64,000 nucleotides of DNA from assembly GCF_020532625.1 (NCBI RefSeq), contig NZ_JAJAUY010000012.1, forward strand, positions 1-64,000, written 5' to 3'. Made by a program: the position numbers and the translations under genes. The notes below the pieces were generated by a model. That model was not told the origin of the DNA. It did not search any database and saw only the letters and a program-made list of their open reading frames with translations. Source of the DNA: Streptomyces antimicrobicus (GTDB lineage Bacteria; Actinomycetota; Actinomycetes; Streptomycetales; Streptomycetaceae). Shown here one piece after another: positions 26,431 to 34,548 of the stretch. The first letter of the stretch is position 1. Each line of letters starts with the position of its first letter.

Positions 26431-27081
26431 TCACACCGGGCGGACGAACGCGGCGAGCTCGACGTCGTCCGGGTCGCAGACGTTGAAGACCGCCGGGGAG
26501 CCGTCGGCCTTGGTCACCTTGACCGTGCGGTCGACGTCCTTGGGCAGGGCGAACTGCACCGACGACGCCTGGACGGCGCACACCTCGCGGCCGGAGGCCG
26601 AGCCCTCGTCGTTGACGTCCTCGTAGTGGACGTACGCCGACGCCGACTGACCCGGCTTGAGGTCGACCGCGTCGGTGCTGCTCCCGGCGTTGTCCACCAT
26701 GACCGGGCCGGCCTTGCCCTGGTCGTCCTTGGCGGTCAGCGTCGACGGGCCGACGATGGTGCACGGCGCGCTCGACGCGTTCGTCACCGTGAGCACCGCG
26801 GCTGCCGGTTGCTGCGGGCTGGAGTGGTGGGGCGAGACGGCGAAGCGCACGGTGGTGTTCTTCGTCGTGCAGGCGGCCATCACCCCGTCGTCTCCCCCGG
26901 CCGCCTTGCCGGGAGTCGCCGAGGCCGACGCCGGGGCGCCGGAAGTGGCGCCGGCGGGACTCGCCGGCGCGCTGGCCGACGTACTGGCCGAGGCCTTGGT
27001 CCCGTCGCCCGACCCGCAGGCGGTCATTCCGAGCCCCGCCACCAGGATTCCGGCGACGGCAGCGGCACATCGCATACGCAT
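26431..27081 (-). CDS. Secreted lipoprotein with DUF4232 domain
   Basis: A 216-residue lipoprotein. The signal peptide ends in the lipobox LTACGSG (cysteine near residue 22), followed by an Ala/Ser/Pro linker and a DUF4232-like beta-sandwich domain: CTTKNTTVRFAVSPHHSSP, LTVTNASSAPCTIVGPSTL, and CAVQASSVQFALP. Four conserved cysteines probably form disulfides. Many Streptomyces exported DUF4232 proteins exist, and their role is unknown. GAGGGA upstream of the ATG at 27081 decides the start; the longer frame is not credible. Confidence 0.82.
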   Translation of the reverse strand: MRMRCAAAVAGILVAGLGMTACGSGDGTKASASTSASAPASPAGATSGAPASASATPGKAAGGDDGVMAACTTKNTTVRFAVSPHHSSPQQPAAAVLTVTNASSAPCTIVGPSTLTAKDDQGKAGPVMVDNAGSSTDAVDLKPGQSASAYVHYEDVNDEGSASGREVCAVQASSVQFALPKDVDRTVKVTKADGSPAVFNVCDPDDVELAAFVRPV

Positions 27082-27347
27082 GCTGCATTCCCTCTCGACG
27101 CTCGTACCTCGGTGGACACCTGCGTTTCCAGCCGTAACGACTCCCGCAGGCGCCACCGGCCCGGTTCGGCCCGGCCGCGCCACCCTCCCACGGCACGCCG
27201 CCGTTCCACCCCGGCCGCCCGACCTCGGCGCGTCGCCGCGCACCGCACGGCGCCGCACCGGGCGGCCGGGCTCCGGTTCGGAAAGCGGAGGCGGGGGCGG
27301 AGGAGTCCGTGCCGCCCGCCCCTTCCCCCGCCCCTGTGTTCCCGGTG

Positions 27348-28547
27348 TCACGTCGCCTGGAGGGCCAGGGTCGGGGACAGGCGGGAGGCGCGGACGGCTG
27401 GGTAGAGCCCGGCCAGGGTTCCGATCGCCAGGGTGGAGGCGAAGCCTCCGGTGACCGCCCACCAGGGGACCACCCAGGGGAGGTCCCCGATGCGGGCGTA
27501 GACCCCGGTGGCGGCGGCGCCGAGGGCGATGCCCGCGAGGCCGCCGAGCCCGGACAGCAGCAGGGACTCGGTGACGAACTGGATGCGGATCTGGCCCCGG
27601 GTCGCGCCGAGCGAGCGGCGCAGGCCGATCTCGTGGCGGCGCTCCAGCACCGAGATGATCATCGTGTTGGCCACGCCGACCCCGCCCACCAGCAGGGCGA
27701 TGCCGCCCAGCCCGAGCAGGAGCGTGCTGAACGCGCCCTCCGTGGCGGCCTTGGCCTGCAGGGCCGCGGACGGGTCCGTGACCGACACCGTGGTCGGGCT
27801 CTGCGGGTTGGCCGTCCGCGCGATCAGGGCGCGTACCTGTGCCACCCGGTCGTCCGCCGAGCGTTCGTAGACGGCGGTGGGGTGGCCGTCGAAGGCGAAG
27901 AGCTGTTCGGCGGCCTGCCAGCCGATCAGCGCGGAGCGTTCGATCTCGGGGGCGAGCGGCACCGGGTCCAGGATCCCGATGACCGTGAAGTACCGCCCCC
28001 CGATGAACACTTGCGCCCCCACGCCGGTGATGCCGAGCCGCTCGGCCGTGACGTGGCCCAGGACCACGGACGGGTAGCGGGAGGTGGCGTCGTTCAGCCA
28101 GGTGCCCGTACGCATCCGGGCGCGCAGCACGCCCAGCAGGTCGTCCTTGGCCGCCTTCAGGGCGATGCCGCCGGTCTCCTCCTTGGGGATCCGTTCGGAG
28201 CGGCGCACCGCTTCCGGGACGTCGCCCGTGGTGCCCACCGACCGGACCCCTTCGATGCGGGAGATCATCCCGGGGGCCTCCTTGGGCAGTTTGGTGTCCT
28301 GACCCGCGAACATCGACTGGCCGGGCGTCACGACCAGCATGTTCGTGCCCAGCTTGTCGAGCTCCTGGAGGAGCTTGGCCTGGCTGGAGGAGGACACGCC
28401 GACGACCGCGATCATCGTCGCGATGCCGATGGCGATGCCGAGCGCGGACAGGAACACCCGCATCGGGCGGGAGCGGAGCCCGGCCGAGCCGACGTGCAGG
28501 ACGTCGCGGGGGCCGAGCCGGGGCGGCCGGAGCCGGGTCGTGCTCAT
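27348..28547 (-). CDS. MacB-type ABC transporter permease
   Basis: A 399-residue permease with one N-terminal membrane segment (ALGIAIGIATMIAVVGVS, about 40-57), a large extracytoplasmic MacB_PCD domain (about 60-275) and three C-terminal segments of the FtsX fold (about 280-395), including ERRHEIGLRRSLGATRGQI, the conserved coupling loop. With the adjacent ATPase and adaptor it would form a mechanotransmission efflux pump. GGGAGG precedes the ATG, which overlaps the ATPase stop (ATGA). Confidence 0.92.
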   Translation of the reverse strand: MSTTRLRPPRLGPRDVLHVGSAGLRSRPMRVFLSALGIAIGIATMIAVVGVSSSSQAKLLQELDKLGTNMLVVTPGQSMFAGQDTKLPKEAPGMISRIEGVRSVGTTGDVPEAVRRSERIPKEETGGIALKAAKDDLLGVLRARMRTGTWLNDATSRYPSVVLGHVTAERLGITGVGAQVFIGGRYFTVIGILDPVPLAPEIERSALIGWQAAEQLFAFDGHPTAVYERSADDRVAQVRALIARTANPQSPTTVSVTDPSAALQAKAATEGAFSTLLLGLGGIALLVGGVGVANTMIISVLERRHEIGLRRSLGATRGQIRIQFVTESLLLSGLGGLAGIALGAAATGVYARIGDLPWVVPWWAVTGGFASTLAIGTLAGLYPAVRASRLSPTLALQAT

Positions 28548-29347
28548 GGCGCCTCCCGCGGGCGCCCCGGCTGCGCGTGCCACTCGTCGGAGACGATCCG
28601 CCCGTCCCGGATGCGTACGGAGCGGGGCAGGCTCGCCGCGATCTCCTGGTCGTGGGTGATCACGGCGATGGTGGCGCCGTCGTCGTTCAGTTCGTGGAGC
28701 AGTTCCATCACCGAACGCCCGGACGCCGTGTCGAGCGCGCCGGTCGGTTCGTCGGCGAGCAGCAGGTCCGGCTCGCCGGCCACCGCCCGGGCGATCGCCA
28801 CGCGCTGCTTCTGCCCGCCGGACAGCTCGTGCGGCCGGTGTTCCATCCGGTCGCCGAGGCCTACGCGTTCCAGCGCGGCCGCGGCGCGGCGGCCGCGCTC
28901 GGCCCGGGAGAGGCCGCAGTAGAGCAGCCCCTCGGCGACGTTGGCCTGGGCGCTGATGCCCGGGACCAGATGGAACGACTGGAAGACGAAGCCGACATGG
29001 CGCGAGCGCAGCGCCGACAACGCCCGGTCGGACAGCGCGGCCACGTCGTGGCCGGCGATGGCGACGCGTCCGGCGGTCGGCCGGTCCAGGGTTCCGACGA
29101 TGTGCAGCAGGGTGGACTTGCCCGAGCCGGACGGGCCGACGATGGCGAGGAGTTCGCCGTCGAGGACCGTCAGGTCGACTCCGCGCAGGGCCTGGACCCC
29201 GCCGGCGTACTCCTTGGTGACCGCGGTCAGTTCGACCACCGGGCGGGCGTACCGGTCGGGTGGGGTGCGCCGGTCACGTGGAGCGCACGGGTCGGGTGGG
29301 GTGGGTGGGGTGGGCGGGGTGGGTGAGGGGCGGGGGTGGGTGGTCAT
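28544..29347 (-). CDS. MacB-type ABC transporter ATPase
   Basis: A 267-residue ATPase with all motifs intact: Walker A GPSGSGKST (about 74), signature LSGGQKQR (about 178), Walker B LLLADEPTGALD (about 198) and the H-loop ITHD. The SFHLVPGISAQANVAEGLLY segment is typical for the LolD/MacB subgroup. The ATG overlaps the adaptor stop and its own stop overlaps the permease ATG, giving strict one-to-one coupling. The first 35 residues are a Pro/Thr-rich extension. Confidence 0.93.
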   Translation of the reverse strand: MTTHPRPSPTPPTPPTPPDPCAPRDRRTPPDRYARPVVELTAVTKEYAGGVQALRGVDLTVLDGELLAIVGPSGSGKSTLLHIVGTLDRPTAGRVAIAGHDVAALSDRALSALRSRHVGFVFQSFHLVPGISAQANVAEGLLYCGLSRAERGRRAAAALERVGLGDRMEHRPHELSGGQKQRVAIARAVAGEPDLLLADEPTGALDTASGRSVMELLHELNDDGATIAVITHDQEIAASLPRSVRIRDGRIVSDEWHAQPGRPREAP

Positions 29348-30462
29348 GCCGCCGGCACCCCCACCTGCATGCCTTCCTTCAGGGCGTCGCCCTTGACCTC
29401 GACCCGGCCCTGACCGAACATGCCGAGTTCCACCGGGACTTCCCGCACGCTGCCGTGCTCGACGACCTGGACGCCGAAGCCGCCGCCGGCGAGCGCGAGC
29501 AGGGCGTTGACCGGTACGGAGAGCACGCCCTTGCGGGTCTCGCCGGTCAGCCGGACCGAGACCGGGGACTGGTCGGGGCCCTTGAGCTGTGCGGCGTCGT
29601 CCAGCGTCACCGTGACGGGGATCTTGGGCCTGCCGCCTCCCCCGCCGCCCGCTCCCCCGCCGCCGGAGCCGCCGGAGCCGCCGCCCTCGCCGTCCGGGTC
29701 GGCCGTGCTGCCGACCGAGTCGATCTTTCCGGTGGCCGTCGCGCCGCCGGGCAGCGTCACGGTCACCGGGTCGCCGGTCCGCGCCGCGCCGGCCTTGGCC
29801 GCGTCGAGCTGGAAGCGGACCATCCGCGCGGTGCCGGTCAGCGTGAGGACCGGCTTGCCGGGTCCCGGCTCGTCGCCGACCGGGGTGTCGTTGCGCTGCA
29901 CCCGCTGCGGGCCGTCGGCGAAGGCGATGTCCTCCTTGCCGACCTCGCCGGTCTCGGGGGTCCTGTGGGCCTTCTGCCAGCGCTTGACGGCGGTCGCCGT
30001 GCCCGCCGTGAACGTGCCGTCCTCCGGGTCGAGGCCGGTGCCGTACCCGAGGGCGACGAGGTTCCGTTTGAGCTGCTTGACGTCCTCGCCCTTGTCCCCG
30101 GTCTTCAGCTGCCGGTACATCGGCGTCGTCCCGTACATCAGGCGGACGGCCCGGCCGCCCACCTCGTAGAGCTTGCCGTCCCGCTCGACGGCCGTGCCCG
30201 GGTTCGCCGCCCACGTCACGATGCCCGGGCCGCCGGCGTTCAGCTTGCGCTCCTGGGCGTAGCCGAGGGTGCCCTCGACGGTGAGGCCCGAGCTGAGATC
30301 GCCGCGGCGGACCGGCTCGGTCCGGCGGGGCAGGCCGTCGGTGGCGCGGTCCTGCTCGGCCGCCGTGTCCGCGCGGGGCTGGGCGGTCACGGCGTAGCCG
30401 CCGCCGGCGGCGGCGACGACGACGGCGAGCGAGCCGAGCAGCCACTTGCCGCGGCGGTTCAC
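29344..30462 (-). CDS. Periplasmic-adaptor-like protein with peptidoglycan-binding domain
   Basis: A 372-residue protein with an N-terminal membrane anchor (GKWLLGSLAVVVAAAGGGYAVT), a peptidoglycan-binding-1 domain (about residues 115-165: QLKTGDKGEDVKQLKRNLVALGYG, TATAVKRWQKAH), and HlyD/MacA-like beta-barrel segments. A Gly/Ser-rich loop near 260-280 interrupts the C-terminal half. It is the Gram-positive counterpart of MacA, linking the pump to the wall. The GTG start overlaps the preceding stop (GTGA). Confidence 0.85.
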   Translation of the reverse strand: MNRRGKWLLGSLAVVVAAAGGGYAVTAQPRADTAAEQDRATDGLPRRTEPVRRGDLSSGLTVEGTLGYAQERKLNAGGPGIVTWAANPGTAVERDGKLYEVGGRAVRLMYGTTPMYRQLKTGDKGEDVKQLKRNLVALGYGTGLDPEDGTFTAGTATAVKRWQKAHRTPETGEVGKEDIAFADGPQRVQRNDTPVGDEPGPGKPVLTLTGTARMVRFQLDAAKAGAARTGDPVTVTLPGGATATGKIDSVGSTADPDGEGGGSGGSGGGGAGGGGGGRPKIPVTVTLDDAAQLKGPDQSPVSVRLTGETRKGVLSVPVNALLALAGGGFGVQVVEHGSVREVPVELGMFGQGRVEVKGDALKEGMQVGVPAA

Positions 30463-31088
30463 GCGGCCTGGCACTTCTTCTGGGCCTCCTCGAAGGCCTG
30501 CTCCTGCCCCTCGGGGATCTTGGTGGCGCCCATGGCGTTCCCCTTGAAGTCGGGGTCGGGAATGTTCACGCCGTGGTCGCGCATGCACTTGGCCCACTTC
30601 AGGGCCTTGTCCTTCTGCTCCTGCGGCATGTCGCCGGTGCCCGGGGCCTGCATGCCGCACGCCTCGAAGGCCTTCTTCAGGGCCTCCGGGTCCTCACTGC
30701 CGGTGCCGAGGGTCATGCCGCGCGGGTCCTGGCCGGGCTGGGGGTCGGGGGCATCTATGCCGTGCTCGCGCAGGCACTTGCGGACCTGGAGGGCCTTGTC
30801 CGCGTCCTGGCCGGTGGTGCCGTTCGAGCCGCCGCCCGTGCCGGAGGCGCCGGCGTTCGCCTGGGACGAGTCGTTCTTGCTGCCGCCGCCGGAGGAGCCC
30901 GCGCCGCCGCCGGTGCAGGCGGTGACGAGGAGGGCCAGGCCGGTGACGACCGCGGCCGCGGTCATGGTCAGGGTCCTGGTCCTGGTCGGGATCGACGTCG
31001 AGACCGACGCGGTCGAGGGCGCGGTCGCGGTCGAAGGCGAGGAAGCGGGAGGAGTGGAGGTCGCGGGAGAGGTCGTGGATCGATTCAT
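30459..31088 (-). CDS. Lipoprotein with two KC(L/M)R-type repeats
   Basis: A 209-residue lipoprotein: Thr/Ser-rich leader, hydrophobic segment, lipobox LLVTACTGG (cysteine near 58), a Gly/Ser-rich linker, then a helical domain with two similar units, KCLREHGIDAPDP and KCMRDHGVNIPDP. Streptomyces MacAB-type loci often carry such a protein, and it may be a substrate-binding or accessory subunit; this is inference. Start uncertain: ATG at 31088 chosen, ATG at 31136 possible; neither has a clear ribosome binding site. It is the first gene of the pump operon, divergent from the response regulator. Confidence 0.75.
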   Translation of the reverse strand: MNRSTTSPATSTPPASSPSTATAPSTASVSTSIPTRTRTLTMTAAAVVTGLALLVTACTGGGAGSSGGGSKNDSSQANAGASGTGGGSNGTTGQDADKALQVRKCLREHGIDAPDPQPGQDPRGMTLGTGSEDPEALKKAFEACGMQAPGTGDMPQEQKDKALKWAKCMRDHGVNIPDPDFKGNAMGATKIPEGQEQAFEEAQKKCQAA

Positions 31089-31177
31089 GGGGCGGAGCAT
31101 GCCGGGGAGGGCGGTTTCGCTTCCTTCACCGATCATGTTTACGACGAGGAAATACGATGGTCGAGTAGAGAGGACCC

Positions 31178-31843
31178 ATGCGAGTTCTGGTGGTGGAGGA
31201 CGAGGAGTTCCTCCGGGAGATGATCGCCGAGGGGCTGCGCCGTGACGCGCTGGCCGTCGACGAGGCGGGCGACGGCCTGGAGGCCCTCAACCGCCTGCGG
31301 CTGGGCGAGTACGACGTGCTCGTCCTGGACCGCGATCTGCCAGGACTGCACGGGGACGAGGTCTGCCGCCAGATCGTGCGCGAGCGGCTGCTGACGCGGG
31401 TGCTGATGCTGACCGCCTCGGGGACCGTACGCGACCGGGTCGAGGGCCTGGGCCTGGGCGCCGACGACTATCTGACCAAGCCGTTCTCGTACGACGAGCT
31501 GCTGGCGCGGGTGCTGGCGCTGGGGCGGCGGGCGCATCCGGCGCTGCCACCGGTGCTGGAGCGGTGCGGGGTCGCCGTGGACACGGCGCGGCGGACGGCG
31601 ACGCGGGACGGGCGGCGGCTCGCGCTGTCGCGGAAGGAGTTCGCGGTGCTGGAGGCGCTGCTGCGGGCGGAGGGGGCCGTGCTGGGCAACGACGACCTGA
31701 TCGAGCAGGTGTGGGAGCAGGACACGTCGTACCGCACGAACGCCGTCCGGGTGACGCTCAGCAAGCTGCGCGCGAAGCTGGGTGAGCCGCAGCTGATCGA
31801 GACGGTGCCGGGGGCGGGCTACCGGATCGCCGATCCGCGATGA
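31178..31843 (+). CDS. OmpR/PhoB-type response regulator
   Basis: A 221-residue regulator. The receiver domain (1-115) has the acidic pair EDE, phospho-acceptor Asp in VLVLDRDLPG (about 51), Thr in LMLTASG and Lys in YLTKPF. The C-terminal winged helix (about 130-218) ends NAVRVTLSKLRAKLGEPQLIETVPGAGYRI. It should control transcription on phosphorylation by the coupled kinase. It is divergent from the MacAB-like operon, which is its probable target. Confidence 0.95.
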   Translation: MRVLVVEDEEFLREMIAEGLRRDALAVDEAGDGLEALNRLRLGEYDVLVLDRDLPGLHGDEVCRQIVRERLLTRVLMLTASGTVRDRVEGLGLGADDYLTKPFSYDELLARVLALGRRAHPALPPVLERCGVAVDTARRTATRDGRRLALSRKEFAVLEALLRAEGAVLGNDDLIEQVWEQDTSYRTNAVRVTLSKLRAKLGEPQLIETVPGAGYRIADPR

Positions 31844-33234
31844 GAGCAGTGTTCCGATTCCGGTCCGGTGGTCGCGCCGGGAGAGCGGTGTTCCGTTCCG
31901 AGCGCGCCCGTCTCACCGCGCTGTACGGTTCCCTCCTCGTCCTCGCGGGCGGCGGTCTGATCACCCTGGTCAACGTCCTGCTGCGGGGCGGGCTGTACGC
32001 CCGTATCAGCGGCGCCGTCACCACGGCGGTGCCCCGCAGCGAGTACGAGAAGGCCCTGGTCCGGGGCGACACGTCGCCCGTGCCGCCGGTGCCGGCGCAG
32101 TCGGGGCCGGCCGAGGCGGTGCCGGCGCAGTCGCTGCCCCCCGGCCGGACGCCCGGCCCGGAGCAGCTCCAGCAGTACGCGGTGACCCGCAACCTCTCCA
32201 CCGCCGTCGAGCAGGCCACCCTGCACGAGCTCCTGCTCGTCTCCCTCGTCGCCCTCGCCGTCTTCGCCGTGCTCTCGATCTGGCTCGCGTGGTGGATGGC
32301 GGGCCGCGTGCTGCGCCCCGTCGGCGTCATCACCGAGACGGCACGCCGCCTGTCCGGCGCGAACCTCCACGAGCGGATCGGGCTCCAGGCCCCGCCGGGC
32401 GAGCTCAAGCGGCTGGCCGACACCTTCGACGGGATGCTCGACCGGATGGAGAGCCTGGTCGGCGCGCAGCGGCGGTTCGCGGCCAACGCCGCCCATGAGC
32501 TGCGCACGCCGCTGGCCGTCCAGCGGGCGGCGGCCGAGATCGGGCTGTCCGGGGATCCGTCGCCCGCGAAGGTGGCCAGGATCCGCGAGCGGCTGATCGG
32601 CATCGCGGACTCCAGCGAGCACCTCATCGAGTCCCTGCTCCTGCTCGCGGTGTCGGAGGAGGGCCTGGAATCCACCGAGCGGGTCGACCTCGCGGCCCTG
32701 ACGGAGGCGGCCCTGACGGCCCTCACCCAGGAGGGCGAGGGCACCGGCTCGGGCGCGGGCACCGGCCCGGGCGCGGGCGCCGGCCCGGGCGCGGGCGCCG
32801 GCTCGGGCGCGGGCACCGGCTCGGGCGTGGTGGCCGGGGCGGGGCTCGGCGGGTTGGTGGTGGAGGCGGAGTTCGCGCCGCTCGTCGTGGAGGGGGACCG
32901 GGCGTTGCTGGGGCATCTCGTGCGCAATCTGCTGGGCAATGCCGTGCGTCACAACCGCCCGGGCGGGCGCATCGAGGTGTCCACGGCGGGCACCGGTTCG
33001 GGCGGGGTGCTGACCGTGTCCAACACCGGCCCGGTGATCGATCCTGAGGACGTGCCCCGGCTGCTGGAGCCGTTCCGGCGGCGGGCCGAGCGCCGCCACA
33101 CGGCGGGCGAGGGCGCCGGGCTCGGGCTCTCCCTCGTCGCCTCGATCGCCCGTGCCCACGGGGCCCGCCTCGACGCGGAGGCGAACCCGGCGCCGGGCGG
33201 GGGCCTGACGATGCGGGTGCATTTCGCGCGGTGA
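31840..33234 (+). CDS. Sensor histidine kinase
   Basis: A 464-residue membrane kinase: membrane segment at about 25-50, extracellular loop of about 95 residues, second membrane segment at about 130-155, HAMP (about 155-205), H-box FAANAAHELRTPLAVQ (phospho-His near 222), N-box NLLGNAVRHN (about 360), and G-boxes (GEGAGLGLSLV). An unusual Gly/Ala/Ser-rich insertion of about 35 residues (about 300-335) lies between the dimerisation and ATP-binding domains, encoded by GC-rich repeats. ATGA overlap couples it to the response regulator. Confidence 0.93.
   Translation: MRAVFRFRSGGRAGRAVFRSERARLTALYGSLLVLAGGGLITLVNVLLRGGLYARISGAVTTAVPRSEYEKALVRGDTSPVPPVPAQSGPAEAVPAQSLPPGRTPGPEQLQQYAVTRNLSTAVEQATLHELLLVSLVALAVFAVLSIWLAWWMAGRVLRPVGVITETARRLSGANLHERIGLQAPPGELKRLADTFDGMLDRMESLVGAQRRFAANAAHELRTPLAVQRAAAEIGLSGDPSPAKVARIRERLIGIADSSEHLIESLLLLAVSEEGLESTERVDLAALTEAALTALTQEGEGTGSGAGTGPGAGAGPGAGAGSGAGTGSGVVAGAGLGGLVVEAEFAPLVVEGDRALLGHLVRNLLGNAVRHNRPGGRIEVSTAGTGSGGVLTVSNTGPVIDPEDVPRLLEPFRRRAERRHTAGEGAGLGLSLVASIARAHGARLDAEANPAPGGGLTMRVHFAR
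32740..32830. repeat. In-frame GC-rich tandem repeat in the kinase linker
   Basis: About five copies of an 18-bp GGC-ACC/GCC-GGC-TCG/CCG-GGC-GCG unit encode alternating Gly with Ala, Thr, Ser and Pro between the DHp and CA domains. Confidence 0.8.
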
Positions 33235-33597
33235 GCGGGGCCGCGGAGTGAGCGGGCCGTCAGGGGACGGGCGGGCTGTGAGGAGTCCCACCCTCCCTTG
33301 ACCCGGCGAGGAAGGCCTCCCTAGCGTCGTCGGAGGGGTCGGGACCTCTCGGTACGGCCCGGACGGTCGGGCCGATCCCGCCGGTCGCACCGTCCCGTCC
33401 GTCGGGCTGTCCCGTCGGTCGGCCCATCCGTCTGTCGAGCCGATCCCGTCGTCCGGGCCCGTCCCATCCGGCGGGCCGGTCGGGACCGGGTGGCGTATCG
33501 GCCGTTCGGGGGAAAAGGGGGGCCGACCGCCGGTCCCCGGCCTGGACCGGTACCGCAGGCGCGGTCGGGGGGCCGAACGCGAAGGAAGAACGAGAAC
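33235..33597. other. Intergenic region with degenerate CCGTCGG-type repeats
   Basis: A 363 bp gap between the kinase and the deacetylase. The middle (about 33350-33490) is made of degenerate short GTCCCGTCSGTCGG-type repeats in loose tandem. No gene is supported. A segment near 33290-33330 (TCCCTTGACCCGG, then TCCCTAGCGTCG) may hold a promoter: TTGACC at 33297 with TAGCGT at 33322 is spaced 19 bases. Confidence 0.5.
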
Positions 33598-34506
33598 GTG
33601 TCCATGGGCATGACCAGCCATTCCGTACGCCGTCGACGGGCGGCCACCGCCACGGCCACCGCCGTCGCGGCCCTCCTCTCGGTGGCCGCGGCGCCGGCGC
33701 TCGCCGCGCCTCCCCTCGCCGGACCGGCCTCGCCGGCGCCCACCGCGCCGGCACCGACCGCCGCAGGACCGGCCTCCCCCGCCCCCGCTCGCTCCGCCCC
33801 GGCCGCCTCCGGTCGCGACGCCTCCGGCGGCGACACCTCCGCCGCCGGCTCCGGCCTCGCCGCGTCCTCCGGTGCGGCGCCCGGCGCCCCGCTCGTTCCC
33901 CCGGGCATCTCGCGGCTGGCCCAGGGCTCCGGCCGAGGCGTCGCGATCACGATCGACGACGGCCCGGACCCGGTCTGGACCCCGCAGGTCCTGCAGGTGC
34001 TGCGGGAGAACCACGTCAAGGCGACGTTCTGCTTGGTCGGCACCCGTGCGCAGGCGTACCCGGAGCTGGTGCGCCGGATCGCCGCCGACGGGCACCAGCT
34101 GTGCGACCACTCCGTCGACCACGACGTGACCATGGACCACAAGCCGGTCGCCTACCAGAGCCAGCAGATCCTCGACGGCAAAGCCATGATCGAGAAGGCC
34201 GTGCCGGGCGTCGCCGTCACCTACTACCGTGCGCCGGGCGGCGCCTTCACCCCCGCCAGCCGCGCGATCGCCGCGGCGCACGGCATGCGGCCGCTGGGCT
34301 GGAGCGTGGACCCCAAGGACTGGAGCCGCCCGGGCCTGGACGCCATCCTCTCCGCCGTCGAGACCGAGCTGCCCGAACGCCCGACGGTCCTCTTCCACGA
34401 CGGCGGCGGCGACCGCAGCCAGACCGTCGCCGCGCTGAAGCGGTACCTCCCGTGGCTCACCGCCCAGGGCTACGCGTTCACGTTCCCGGCGCGCACCACG
34501 CCCTGA
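33598..34506 (+). CDS. Secreted polysaccharide deacetylase (NodB family)
   Basis: A 302-residue secreted protein: twin-Arg-like positive start (SVRRRRAATAT), hydrophobic core and ALA-A cleavage (about 37), an Ala/Pro/Ser linker (about 40-95), then a NodB domain (about 105-300). Metal and catalytic motifs are present: TIDDGPD, HSVDH, RAPGG and DPKDWSRPG, plus a late VLFHDGGGD. It deacetylates N-acetyl sugars in peptidoglycan or chitin-like polymers outside the cell. GTG at 33598 with AAGGAAG 11 bases upstream is preferred over ATG codons 2-4 codons later. Confidence 0.9.
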   Translation: MSMGMTSHSVRRRRAATATATAVAALLSVAAAPALAAPPLAGPASPAPTAPAPTAAGPASPAPARSAPAASGRDASGGDTSAAGSGLAASSGAAPGAPLVPPGISRLAQGSGRGVAITIDDGPDPVWTPQVLQVLRENHVKATFCLVGTRAQAYPELVRRIAADGHQLCDHSVDHDVTMDHKPVAYQSQQILDGKAMIEKAVPGVAVTYYRAPGGAFTPASRAIAAAHGMRPLGWSVDPKDWSRPGLDAILSAVETELPERPTVLFHDGGGDRSQTVAALKRYLPWLTAQGYAFTFPARTTP

Positions 34507-34548
34507 CGGCCCGCGCCGGCCGCGCGACCGCCGCCGCCTGCTCCTCGT

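Noticed and set aside
33350..33490. Small gene in the deacetylase upstream gap
   Set aside because: The stretch is made of degenerate CCGTCGG-type repeats and no frame shows a ribosome binding site or domain.
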